This document shows, piece by piece, positions 47,976 to 60,129 of a stretch of 64,000 nucleotides of DNA. A program made the position numbers and the translations under genes. The stretch is from assembly GCF_023898315.1 (NCBI RefSeq), contig NC_064615.1, positions 737,774,950 to 737,838,949 on the forward strand, read 5' to 3'. Position 1 is the first letter of the stretch. Every line of letters starts with the position of its first letter. Under the pieces are notes generated by a model. The model was given only the letters and a program-made list of their open reading frames with translations. It did not search any database and was not told the origin of the DNA. Source of the DNA: Schistocerca nitens (Eukaryota > Arthropoda > Insecta > Orthoptera > Acrididae).

Positions 47976-50413
47976 CCTCCTTTAATGGAAGGATATAACC
48001 AATAATTCCATATTTTGTACCTAAAATATGTGCCTACATGCTGGCCCTCAAGGACAACCTAAAGTTGAAGTTTTCAAAACTGATACACCTGTGGTTATAA
48101 TAGCCTTGACAACTATCATACAGCAACCATGGACTAGCCTGTAAATGTGAGGGCAGTGGAGATTATCAGAGATTGTCACAGACTCCTGGAAGATCATATC
48201 AGCCACAATTCAAAACATGTTTTTATAGGCTGCATACAAACAGTTCTGCTCCACATTTTGAACTTCTGTACGTTTATCAAATACAATGTGAGATTATGTG
48301 GGAGTCTGTCACTGAGAAGTTTTCTGGTATTTTACCCATTATTCCAAATAAGCAGAATGGTCCTAGTCTGGTTCTTTCCTTGATATAATGATTTCTGTGC
48401 AGTTTTACAAATATTAAGCAATGTGCCTCTCTGAAGACCAGTGTGAAGCTCGTTTAGCATGAGAGCTAACTTATTTCATAGTCCCTATTTAATGCGTAAC
48501 ATATTCTACTTTCTCCACTGCAAAAGATTTAACTGATAGGTGATACTTGTAATAATAGACTAAACTCTCCTTTATGTGATTTTACACATTAGTGTCCTCT
48601 TGACTGTAATCTTTCAGGAGAAAACACATTTAAATAACTCAGCAATGCCTCACTAGATTCTAATTATTGTCCCTTTTCACTGTAGAATGAACTGTTGGAG
48701 ATTTTTTTCCAGTGATAATTTTGTGATGAATTCCCAACAGTATTTAGTTGACCCTTTACAGAAAAATTTACTTTTAATTAATGTTACCCTCCACAGACCC
48801 TCTTTGTATCTTATGTTTCAAGTCTCTATATAGTTAAAATCTGCAGCCTCTTTCTTCAGATGCAAAAACTTCAGTGACATTCAAAAACTTGTTGTAGAGA
48901 GTAATAGCAGTGAGCAGAGTGCAGCACCAGTCCTTCCAAACACTATACTTAGCAAAGTGACCAAATCATTAGGGTCCAACATTTATGGAGGGGGCTTCAA
49001 ATCATCACCTGACAATCCAGCTATACATCATTACGGATCTCTCTAAATCACATAAGGCAAAAGCTGAAGTAATTCTATGGAAAAAGAGATGAATGATTTC
49101 CTCATCCACGTGCAATCCAAATTTGTGCCTAATATCTAGTGATATCATCACTGGCAAAATGTTGAATTCTTATCTTCCTTTCAAATGTCAAGGATGAAGG
49201 TGACTCAACAGATAGTTGGCTCTCATAATCCTCTTTATTTTAATTTGTAGTATGATGGTTACTCTGAAAATTTTGCTCTCTCTTTATTCATTTTGTATAT
49301 TGTTAAGTCTATGATCTGTTCTCAGACAGTGAAGTGCTTCATAAATTTCAGCACTATTGTGTTCTCTTGAGGACTCATATTCTTCCACCTTTGCACTAAT
49401 AAGTGGCTTCAAATCCTCAACAGCTCTTGTGTGGTCATGGTTGCTCAAGACTCTTCAAAGAATTCGGTATGCTGTTTGATTTGCTTAAGAACTATGTTTT
49501 TTCACATAACTAGTCAAGGTGAACTTCTGAAGATTCCATTTGTTTTGGTTTGAATCTATGAAGTCCATGTTGGTTATGTGGAATATTTACTTATTTTTGT
49601 CTAGATGGTACACTGAAAGAACCAAATACTTGAGTGAGTTTTTGAAATTCTTTAAGGATGGTATTCTCCAGACCATAAAAATTACCCCATACATATTACC
49701 ATGGGTTGTAATTCACAGTATATCTGTAGCATTCCTATGCTGTTTGTGCTCCTTTAGTTGTACTAAATAGTCAACAACTTTGAGAGTTCACTTAGAAATA
49801 AGTGGGTATTGATTTGTTGAAGCTTGGAACTGGTTAGTGCCAGCAGTGTTTTGATACTGTAAGATGTGAGCAAGCTTCAGTAAAATATTGTGAGTGTCTG
49901 ATTAAGGGAATTTGGTTTAAATTGCCTGCATCATTACAGTGGTAGAGCCCTCAGCCTTCTGGATAGTTATATACTGAGAAATATTAAAGTAAAATGGTTG
50001 ATAGTGGACAGGCTTCCAAACTTCGTTTAGGCTTGCAGGGATCTGGCTGGGTGGACAGCATAGATCCATTACTCTTGATGATGTTATGGATATTCATAAT
50101 AAAAAGAAGTAATAATAAAACTTCCAAAGGTTTGATTGGTGCATTGGTGAGTAAAAGCTCCCAGTCTCCCAAACAAGCAACTCTTGTAAACAAAAAAAAG
50201 CAATAGGACACACATGGGCTAAAATATATTTATTGTTGTGAGAAAAGAGGTCATTTGGAAAGGTATCCTATTCTACGGGCTTAGAGGTGACCACTGAAGC
50301 CATTAAACTGATGAAAAAGCTTCAGAATATATCTATTTCTAAATGCATAGGGGACTAGAGGAGATCACTGAAATCATTAAATTAACGAAAAAAAGCTTCA
50401 GAATTCAACCCTT
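47976..50413. other. Anonymous, presumably intronic
   Basis: Short frames only, no domain, no clear repeat arms. Confidence 0.4.
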
Positions 50414-50417
50414 TTAA

Positions 50418-51547
50418 CCCATATGGGTTTAGCAAACCAGACAAGTACAGTCCTTAATTGTTATAACAAGTAATAAAGAAACATATAATAGCTGAGCTTA
50501 TTACTAATTTAAAGTCCCCCACTGCATTTTTCTGTCTGGATTGAAGGCTACTCTCAGGAACTACTTTACAGATTTTGATATAGTTCATGGATAGATATAC
50601 TGCGTAGTGGCACTACCCAGTATTCATGAAAAAGGTTTGTGTATATAACTTATCACCATGCCAGACAAATCGTCCAACTATAGATGCTTAGTGTTACCCA
50701 CACAAACCCAGGGCAGGTCACTAGTGATTCCTGACCTTCTAAAATAGTGAGAGGATGGGGGCGCAGTGTCTGTAAGTACCTCCACAATTGACATAGTGCT
50801 GGACTAGCAGTCTGGAGTATATATTTGTCCCTGACTTTACTTTTAGAAACATGCTGTGACCAAAACATTGCAACAAACAGTCCAGTTCTGTTGATAATGT
50901 ATCAACAGGAACCTGAATTCCACTCATTTTTTCAAACAGAGGTAATTCAGGGAGTGCATCAAAATGATGCCGTTCATTATGAAGGGCAGGCTGTTGAAAT
51001 GAATGACAAACCTGACTAATAGAAACTTGTGTATTAGCTTCTTCATACTCACTATCATCGTTTCTATCAGCAGTACAGATTTCACTCTGCAGCTCACGTG
51101 AGTCATCGTCGTCTTCTGAAAAATCGCCAATGTTGTCTGAAAGATCATCAAGTTCTGAGCTATTGTTCAAGAGTTCTTCAATTTCTAAGTTAGACAAGCA
51201 ATGTCTGTTAGCCACATTCACTATTTATATGTTTTTACGCATGGGAAGGACTCACACAATAGCACAGCACGGCAGCCAGCATAGAACAAAACAATCTTCA
51301 GCAATACTCTGAGCACACACACGCAGTTCACGTAACATTGGTACCATTCACGAGAGACTGGTGCACACTAGCCATCAACAATGCCCTTACGACAAGCCAA
51401 ACAATTAGTCTCACCACTTACAAACATAAAACATGTGTTTAAATCACAAATAAATAAGTCGAAAGTGAAGAATGTATGACATACGTCCGACAGATTTTAT
51501 GACTAAAACATAGTGAACATATCTAGTATGCTGCTGGCTCCAATGTG
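50418..51547 (-). mobile_element. piggyBac-like remnant
   Basis: Flanked by TTAA at 50414-50417 and 51548-51551, the target sequence of piggyBac elements. The ends CCCATATGGGTTT (left) and the complement of CTCCAATGTG (right) agree only partly, so the boundaries are tentative. Inside, on the minus strand, is a frame resembling the N-terminal part of piggyBac-type transposases. The total of 1130 bp is too short for the full protein of about 600 residues, so the element is internally deleted. Confidence 0.45.
50739..51221 (-). pseudogene. piggyBac-type transposase N-terminal fragment
   Basis: A 160-codon frame begins with an acidic Ser/Asp/Glu-rich region (LEIEELLNNSSELDDLSDNI, then FSEDDDDSRE), as in many piggyBac-derived proteins. 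Then comes LPLFEKMSGIQVPVDTLSTE with FGHSMFLKVKSGTNIYS, which matches the conserved entry to the catalytic domain (F....GI..P.....D.F..FF.......V.ETNRYA). The DDD catalytic core that should follow is absent. A domesticated gene is less likely because the frame stops right after this block and the flanks carry TTAA. Recognition is by motif pattern, not alignment. Confidence 0.6.
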
Positions 51548-51551
51548 TTAA

Positions 51552-54500
51552 GGTGTGGTTATCCACTGTGTGCCGAAGGAGAGAAATGTAACAAAGCTAA
51601 AGGTGACAAAACATACATAGTCCTGAAGTCAGAAAGGTATACAAACTCCTGCAATCAACATTCATTTCATCAGCTCTAAAACTGCTGTTCCCAAAAGCAT
51701 ATGTATTTCCATAGAGGCAGTCCACATGTACAAGTTTTACCTTCTATGTGTGCAAGTGCACCTGTAAGATAGCTTCTCTCAAAGCACTTTTGGTTTATTA
51801 AATGAGCCTAGTAAACTCTGGCTGATTCACACAAATAATTATAGCAATATGTTAACACATAGTCAGTAGTTGGGGCAGCACACATTCCTCTCTGAAAAGG
51901 AATATCATAAGAAGAAACAAATATAGACAGAATAAAGCACTGACAAGAAAACTATCGGCAGACTCTTTAGCCTTTCCTGTCCAACATAAATTTTGTACCA
52001 AGACACAGAGATTTTAAAGATCATCCTCATAAACAAAGGATCCTGGAATCCAAAGGCATGTTAATGGATTCAGAATACAAACTGGGGAACTGAGCAATAT
52101 AATGCAAGATGAAACTGGATATGGCTTAAACACTCATATTCCAATGCCTGCAACAACTGTACACCACCTGTGCAGACTCGTGTCTTTACAGACAGCATCC
52201 AAGGCACCCACTAAGAAGTTACTTTTGATATTTTAAGTTTTTCATCACACAGGATGTACCACACAGATCACATGAAAATGTCTACTTTGGAGATGATATA
52301 TCTCATTCATAATTGACAGGCCTCAGTAATAATTTACTTCACGTGCACAATCATATTGATAATCTAGCTGGTTTGTGGATTTGGTTCACTGTTATATCAA
52401 ATTCGTCTAGTTTGGACTGTTGGGCCATGTGTGGACATTCTGCACAACCAACACACCACCACTACATGTCAAAATGGATGGTGAATGTGAGTGGTTGTTT
52501 CATGCCTTGCAGATGAAGAAAATGAATGAGTGCACACTGTCATTGTAAACTAAATGTCACTATTTTCAGTACAAGAAACGCAGTGCAGTTTGGCAGGTGC
52601 AACAAGAGCCCTGTGTGCGAGATAGTGGTGTCGCCTTGCTTGTGCATAAATAAGGAATGCCTGTATTTTTTTAAGTCAAGCTCATACTTCCAGATGCATT
52701 CAACTGTCAGAAAAAAATTAGAATGTGCTAGAACTTTAACACACTTTGCAAATCACATTTTAACTACTTGCATATTTTTTGCTAATACGGGGGTATCTGC
52801 CTGGTTGTCTCCTGACCTGCTCTCCAGTTTTAGCTAACAATGAAACATGTGTAAAATGTATTCTAAGCTTCATGTACATGTGAAACAAGTTGTTGTCTCT
52901 GAATTGTGTGCATGCTATGGTCTCACTGTCAAACATACAGTACAAGAATGTGAGTGCAAGAGGACAGGTATTTTCACTTGTCATATGACAGTGTATATGA
53001 TGATGTAATCTTTGCATCTCAGTGTTATGTTATTGTAGATAAAGTTGATTTTATTGCATGTAATTGACTTGAAGTAATAACTGCATGTATTTAACTGTGC
53101 TGTATTTTTAAATACCATGTATGCCATATGCTGAATAAACTTATCATTAGTAAACTAAAATTTGAGTCTCATCTTTTTAGTCCACAATTGTTACTTTTCG
53201 CCGCTTTTCTGAAAGTTGCGCCTGTCCCAACCTGTATTCAGAGTCACTTCCACTCCCCACCAGCTACATATCCTCTTTCTTTTTCCTATTTCCCATCTGT
53301 CATTTGTGTCGTTGAAGAACTTCCACGAGGTATGACAAAGGTATAGGTTCAACCATATGATGTATTTTGTACCTATGTCAGCCCTGTTCCAGTTTTTATT
53401 ATTTCATCAACTGGTAAGTGGAACAAAGGAACCCTACTGGTTTTTGATGCTTCATTTATGACAGGAGAGAGGGTCATAAGATTATTAATACTACAAAAGA
53501 CTGGGGACTGTGAAGACATAACTGGTGGAAGCATTGGAAGGTGGCTCACAGACTGGATATTTGGGGTGAGTTACACAAAATTTTACAGCGAGTATCCTTA
53601 GCTTATTTCCTGGTGAAATCAGCACATTCTCTCACTTTTAATCTGCTTGGAAATTTTCTTATTGAAGCATATCTGCAGGAAGTGGGCACAGTCTGATGAA
53701 GTCCTTCTTGGAATTATGCACTGCAAGAGCATTTTGTAGCATGGTTCATCATATATATTATCACTCCAGCATGTTGATGTTTCTTGTTTGACATGGTTTG
53801 CATGAAAGTGTGTGATTTGTTGCTAACATTGCTGATTTTTTACACATCAAATAAAGGTATGGAAACTTTGTAGAGTTCAGCAGTGCATTGGATGTCAGAA
53901 TGACATAACAGTTTGTGCTCATAGTTAAATTATTACTATTTTAGTGTTTGATAAGGTGCTCATCTTAGATTTATTCCAAACAGTCTGTTAATATGGGGAA
54001 GTGACTGTGTGTGTTATATGCTTTATAGCACAATTTCAGACTTGTTTGTTACTACAGAAAGTGTTGAAGACCACCTTGAGTGACAACTGATACTGACAAG
54101 AGGGCAATGAAAATAGTGGCTTGTGGAAGTTTGGAGGGTGTGGTTGTGGAATTACAGGAATTATGGTGGTGAAGGACAGTGTTCATCTGCAGCATCATAA
54201 ACCATGCAGAGGTGACCAGATTATATTTCAGTTACTCAGTTCCAATACACATGTAACATGCATTTTGTTAGAAATAACAGCAAATTCTTCGAAGCCAAAT
54301 GAGGAAGTGCAGTGATGAGGTACTGGACTTGAGATGGGGATCATCTCAGCCTTTTTGATTTATTCACATAACTCTGTATGGACTTAATAAGTCTGAAGGA
54401 TTCCATGGAGCAGTGTCGAAACTGAACCACTAGCTCTACCCCTAATTACTTCATTAACGCCGTCACTGGGGTTAAAAACTTTCACACATCAGGAGTGACC

Positions 54501-54829
54501 CAGTAACTATGAGGGCCATCGTAATGTGTCAGTCTTCAAGCTTTCTAGCCAGTATCTGTCTTACTAATGTTTTGTTTACCACCATAGACTCCCATATTAT
54601 GCAATTGTCTATTTTGTTCCCTGGATCAATCAGATAGACACAAGATGCAGATAATAATCAGATCCTCAAAGGGCAGCTTATCATAACAATACTTTAAAGA
54701 CAGAAATTGCTATATACAACTTGGTCTGAATAATTCAGGAAGGAAAGAATAGCTGTAGAAGGAAAAAAAAGAATATGCTTGTAGAGGTTTTTTTCTCCAC
54801 TAGGATGGCAGTTTTCAACTTTTGGTGAG
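51552..54829. other. Anonymous, presumably intronic
   Basis: No recognisable domain. Pyrimidine-rich sequence at 53210-53300. The 103-codon frame at 52526-52837 has no recognised similarity. Confidence 0.4.
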
Positions 54830-54875
54830 TTGGATACAGTCTACTTTTGACCTGCCGGGAGGCTCACCACTATTT

Positions 54876-54876
<1 letters not shown>

Positions 54877-54917
<41 letters not shown>

Positions 54918-54924
54918 CACGCAC
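54877..54924. repeat. (GT)n(GC)n compound microsatellite
   Basis: About 17 GT units pass into GCGCGCGCACGCAC. Alternating purine-pyrimidine, so it could adopt Z-DNA. Confidence 0.95.
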
Positions 54925-55408
54925 TTGGCTGCCACGGGGCCCAGCCTTTGTAGTGCTACTTCCTCATGCTATCCATTTCCCCTCTCTTGGGATTGAGTCA
55001 TGTGCCTTCTTCAGAAAACCAAAGTTCTTGGTAAAACTGTGTATGGATTTGCCCTGTCCACACATCTTTCATTCTCTGTCCTTCCTTTTCTTACACTTCC
55101 TCCCATTTGGTGTTTGAGGTCTCTCTTTTTCCTTTTCTTCTTCTTCCTCCCTGTGCATTCCTGAAGGACAACTCATGTGTTTTAGATGCATGAAAAGTGA
55201 CTGGGAAATCCCATACAAGTAGGGCTCGCACATACACACTGGTAAAGGCCAGACCCAGAGGGGGGTGACTGACTGAGCTGGTACCTTCCTCTATGTCGAT
55301 TGGTCCCTCTGGTGTATGGGAGGTGTGACCTGAGGTGTGGACAGTCACCTAACGCAGGTGAGCCCCACCTGAGGTGGGTCCCCAGCAAGAAGGAGTGGGC
55401 CGTCAGAG

Positions 55409-56137
55409 ATGCTAGCAATCATGGGAGATTTCTCCGTGATGAGTTCCCTGTCTCTAGAACATAAATGGGTTGAGATGAAAGAACCACTGGCTCTCGTAGC
55501 TGCACCTGGATACATCATGGTGTTACACACAGAAGATGGTCACAGTTTCATGACAGTTAAATCATTGGTTATTCAGAAGGGTGTAGATGCCATTGCTGGT
55601 CCTGTGAAGTCCTGCTCTCAGTTGCATCATGGGACCTTGCTTTTGGAGATGGATAGCGTTTTATAGACACAGAAACTGCTCAATGCAACACTTTTCCACA
55701 CCTATTCTGACAAAGTAGAGACCCACCACACTCTTGAGTTCCGTGATTGATGGCCTGGCTGAGGTGGAAATAATAGCCCATCTCACTGACAAGGGAGTGA
55801 CTGCAGTTTGCCATGTAATGAATTAGTGCCAAACCACATTTTATTCCTCACATTTGACCATGTGGTACTTCTACCAAAAACTAAGGCTGGCTATGAAGCT
55901 ATTATTGTCAGATCATATATCTCGAATCCCAGACATTGCTATAAATGTCAGCACTACAACCATACCTGTGAATCTCATGAAAATGGAGACAAATGCATAA
56001 CCTGTGGCAGGGACGCTCATGAGGGTGAGTTTCCATCTCCATCCCCTCACTGTATGAACTGCAAGGATGATTATGCTGCTTCCTCTTGTGACTGTCCAAC
56101 CTACCCAGTGAGAGAGCCATTCTGGAGATCTGGGTGA
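55409..56137 (+). pseudogene. LINE ORF1 (gag-like) with CCHC zinc knuckles
   Basis: Two pieces. The first (55409-55666) ends KSCSQLHHGTLLLEM, matching the K...L..GTLLVEV strand of the ORF1 RNA-binding region. The second (55808-56137) reads HILFLTFDHVVLLPKTKAGY, then RSYISNPRHCYKCQHYNHTC, CITCGRDAHEGE and CMNCKDDYAASSCDCP. These are three Cys/His knuckles like those of I/Jockey-type ORF1 proteins, which bind element RNA. Some Cys or His positions are changed. Stops lie at 55664 and near 55748, and at least one frame change separates the pieces. Not functional. Confidence 0.78.
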
Positions 56138-56200
56138 AGGGGAAAAGGTTCCTATTCACATTGCTCGGAAAATGTTGGCACATGAAAAATTGCATTTTCG

Positions 56201-57943
56201 CGCATGGCTTTTGGGAGGACCAACATGTGAATGATAAGAGACACAGGAAGTGACAACAATATTACACATCTGAGAACCCGATGGTTGAGTTATAGGTGAG
56301 ATAAAAATGAACTGATCATAAATAAGTAAATGAACCCAAAGCATCAAACCAGTTCAAAGAAAGGTGGTTTTATTTAACCTTAGAATAAAACTACCTTCTG
56401 TTGCAATTGATTGGCTGCTTTGGATTCATTTCCTGGTCTCTGACCATTGCTGTAGTGCAGCCATGTACAAAAATACTGACCATAAATATTTTTAATGGAC
56501 TGAAGAATGAAAAGAAGGGAAGTTGGAAAGTTACCTGTATTTTTACTTCTGTATTAGGATTATACAGAGTGTCACTATTGTGATGGGGCACATTCTTTCA
56601 GTGTATATAGAAAAATCACAAGGCTAGAATGTAAAATTCATAATCGAAACATAGGCACACCCCAGTGAAATATAGCAAACCAAAATTGTTGCTAACAGCA
56701 CAAAGTAACATCCCGTGTCAACCAATCACTAGCAGAGTTGGCAGGTCTGTTAAAAATATATTGAGGCACACAATTAAAGAGTGCTGATGAAGATAATGAC
56801 TACAAGTATTTATCAATGTTTCAAACAGAAATCAAGTCAATGTTTACTGAAATAGTTTGTATTGAACCTAACATAGGATAGATTGAGAATTCTGGTAAAA
56901 AACATAACAATAAAATTTTTTATAGCAGCAGAAAACTGTAACATAATCTTTATTCATCTTAATATATTTGACCTGACAAGTTTAAAATATTTTTGTTCCT
57001 CAAGAAAATAAATTTGTTTCATCTCAAGCAGATAACATCTTTATTCTTCTTTCAAAGGTATATTTTAAAGCTAGAAAACAGTACTTAATATGAGTCAGAT
57101 GTTGGGTATTAGGTCTACAGAGAACTATTTCAAAAACAATTTAGTCATCTCAGTGGCTGACATGCACACAGATGTATTATATCAGAGAAAGAGCCATTTT
57201 TTGTGTACACTAATTTATTTTATTCCTGCTTTTTAAGTGCAGTTTCACCTTCAAAAATCCTTTGTTTTTGAATGTGTGGGGTGATGCTGACTATGTGTTT
57301 TGTTTTATTTTCCTAACAATGCCAGAAACCGTTCAAATTATTCTTTAGATTTTCCAAGCTCAATTTTGAAATATTCTTCCTCAAATAATTTTAGCTCAAA
57401 CAAAAGAAACGCAAGATCTGTTCAAACACAGTTTCTTCATACCAAGAACTTAATTCTAGACATTATGAGTCTTTTCATAAAAGGTGCTTAATTTATCTTT
57501 TCATTTGTTCAGAAGAAACTTCATTTGGTTGTCAGGAATGTGCTAAATTAGCCCTGTTCTTATGACAACATTTATATACATTTACCTATTAATAAACTGT
57601 CTTGAATGCTAGTGCAGATTAACTATGAACTGCCTTCAATGTATTTTGTACCTGCCTGCCATCTACTTTCTTGGAATAAAAGTGTCACATCACTGCAAAA
57701 TTACTGTCTTTCTGCTAAGTAACTGGCACCAATCATATATAACAGCTGCCGATAAAGAACTGTACATCACATTCAATCAAAATTTTGAGGGAAAAAAACC
57801 TGTTTTAAGTATCACGCTTAACAACAGTCATGCTGTATGACTAAATTTCCCAGCCACGTATGGTTATTCTAGTGTGTACTATTTACCTCTTTTACTAAAG
57901 ATGGTGTACTAACAGCTGAAATAGCCATATTGTCATATAGAAA
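56201..57943. other. Anonymous, presumably intronic
   Basis: No gene recognised. A 71-codon plus-strand frame at 57625-57840 is open and compositionally protein-like, but I find no similarity to GGCX or any other family. Confidence 0.4.
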
Positions 57944-58235
57944 TGGCACACAAGTCCAAATCCAAAGCAGGGTCATCAATCAAGTGCTGAACTGAAAGTA
58001 TGTTTATTATGAATACCAGCGTACAGCCAAACAGAAATGACATCCTGATGCAGAGTGCAGCTGTTTATACAAACACTGAATATTCCAGAAAATGCAAGCA
58101 TTACAAATATATTTCAAGCACCTTGGAAAAATTCTAAATAGCAAATAATTGCTGGTGGCTGGGTTTGAACTGGTGACCCACAGCACACCAGCCAGTGATG
58201 GTAACCTTTATGCCACACTGTAGCATCACAGCACA
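57944..58235 (-). repeat. Gypsy LTR, left copy (3' LTR of the element)
   Basis: Homologous to 63168-63492 over its length. Shared words include TATGTTTATTATGAA, AGAGTGCAGCT and AACAAATAATTG-like text. On the minus strand it begins TGTGCTGTGATGC and contains a tRNA-like arrangement: an A-box-like segment (complement of 58193-58214) and AGTTCAAACCC (complement of 58161-58171), a near-perfect B box. Confidence 0.8.
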
Positions 58236-58699
58236 TGGCATTGCTCCAGCCTGGGTCCAGATCTTTTCAATGGTTCTGGCAGTGTTGGCAGATCCTTGTG
58301 TTCTGGTCCTGTCATTACATCCTTTTTAGTATGATGAGTATTAAAGCTTCACAGTCTCAAGTGGGTCTTCTAAACTCCGATCATCACTCTGCGCCTCTAG
58401 ACTGTCTTCATATGGAGGATATGGATGATGTCTCTGTGCTTTCGTCTTTTTATGACGGGTCATAATCCTCGACTTCATATGTGGTGGTTAACAGGCAATG
58501 AAGTACATGGCTCAAAGTAGCACTCCAGTGACATTTTTGGTAGTCCCACTTTCCCCACAGCATAAAAATCCATACTAAGTCTTCTAGGCTCTATCTCCCT
58601 GACCAATGCTTGGTGTTATAGTGCTCTCAGTCTTTCTCCAGGGTGTGCAACGCTCCTATGCAAGCCAGCTGTCTTGCTTCTTTGGTCTTGGTGATGAGC

Positions 58700-59420
58700 T
58701 GTTTAGTCAGTCATCTGGACTGTTGTCTGATTAAAAAGGGAGCAGTGTATCCATTGTTGTTATGGCATCATGACCATAGAACAGAGATAATGGTGTGTAG
58801 CGGTTAATGTCTTGCTTTGCTGTGTTGGATGCAAATGTCATGATGGGTATATTGTATCAAAATTCTGTGTTTGACATCAATGCACATCGAGTGAATATCT
58901 GCCAATGTTTTATTAAAGCATTGTGTGAGGCAATTTGTCTATGAATTGTAGGCAGTTGTCATCCTGTGGGTGATGTTGCAATGTGAAATTACCTGTGATA
59001 TTAGTTTTGACTGGAAAACTTTTTCATGATCACTGATCATTACATGAGGTGCTCTGTTCTTCGCCATGACATCTTCTACAAGGAACTTTCAATTTTCAGA
59101 GCTCCAGCAGTAAGTGCAGCATTGATGTCAGCATAGGTGAGAGACAGTCAGCACAGACTACTACCCATCAATTATCATTTGTCAACTTCAGAAATATCCC
59201 TGAGAGGTCAATTCCAGTTCAGTGGGATGATGCTGCTGCAGGCAGGGTAGGAGATAATCATGGCATGTGCTTTCATTATCGGCATTCCTTACAGTGGCTC
59301 ATATAGTATGTAATGGACTGGTAGAGACCTGGCCAGTGATATCTGCATATGATTTCGTCTAGAGTCTTCACAAATTCCTGGTGACTAGATGTTGGAGCAT
59401 CATGGAAATACTAAGCCAAA
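58700..59420 (-). pseudogene. Gypsy integrase remnant
   Basis: Minus-strand text near 59180-59230 reads GIDLSGIFLKLTNDN and WVVVCADCLS, matching the integrase core start (GIDLLGPFP...N.WIVV..D). Upstream, ICRYHWPGLYQSITYYMSHC (about 59290-59350) matches the zinc-binding HHCC region. No continuous frame. Confidence 0.7.
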
Positions 59421-59699
59421 AATGAGCTAGGGTCATGAACAGCTATTTCCACACCATCAAGTCATAGTCTCACAATGTTCCGTTTATCATCTGGAATCCT
59501 CTTTTGGTGAGTTCCTCATTCTCCAGGATTCTGTGGTTTTCAGAAATGCTGGATCTTCCCTCTGTTCAGCAGCAATGTGATTTCATGTGGTGATGATTGA
59601 GATTTTGTCCATGCTGCTGTGTTCTGCCAATGGATTTCTTGAAAGGCAGTCAGTGCCCTCAGTGTTTGCATTCATTTTTGTATGCTATTGTGATGTTGT

Positions 59700-60124
59700 A
59701 CTCCTGAAACATCATTGCCATCTCACCAGCTGACCCGACAGATCTTTCAGACTAGCCAGTCAGCATACAGAATGGTCATCCAACACAACAGTGAATGGTT
59801 TGCCAAATAAATTCTGCTAGAACTTGTTGATGACCCAAACAACTGCAAAGCACTTCTTCTCAGCTGTAAAGCAGTTATTCTCAGACTTAAAAAGTACTCT
59901 TGAAAAATAAGCTATCACCTTTTCAGCACCTTCCCAGATCTACTAGAACTGCCGCTGCTCCAAAACCACTATTGTCTTTGGGAAGTTCTGTATCGGCATT
60001 CTCGTCATACAATGCCAGAACTGTAAAAGATGTTAGCGCCTCCTTAAGGATAAGGAAGGATCTTTCTTGTGCCTCATTCCAGGAAAACCTCTGTAGATGT
60101 CTGTTATACTGCAAAGCCAACTAA
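59700..60124 (-). pseudogene. Gypsy RNase H remnant
   Basis: The frame 59923-60120 reads RFSWNEAQERSFLILKEALT and LPKDNSGFGAAAVLV; in active elements this is F.W...QE.AF..LK..L and L.TDAS..G.GAVL, so the TDAS Asp site is altered. It continues in broken frames with CFAVVWVINKF (about 59850), FTVVLDDHSVCWLASLKDLS (about 59760) and QLVRWQ. This domain degrades the RNA strand during reverse transcription. Confidence 0.85.
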
Positions 60125-60129
60125 AGTAA

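Larger units (their letters stand above)
54830..56200 (+). mobile_element. 5' part of a LINE with zinc-knuckle ORF1, 3' part missing
   Basis: A 5' UTR-like region (GT/GC repeat, CCTTCC-rich stretch, GTATGGGAGGTGTGACCTGAGGTGTG near 55315) leads into ORF1 remnants. Sequence similarity to a LINE ends soon after the zinc knuckles, near 56200; no endonuclease or reverse transcriptase follows. I recognise the leader as that of an abundant orthopteran LINE, from memory. Confidence 0.65.

Noticed and set aside
57625-57840. 71-codon open frame considered as a downstream GGCX exon
   Set aside because: Does not match any GGCX block I know and lacks convincing splice sites.
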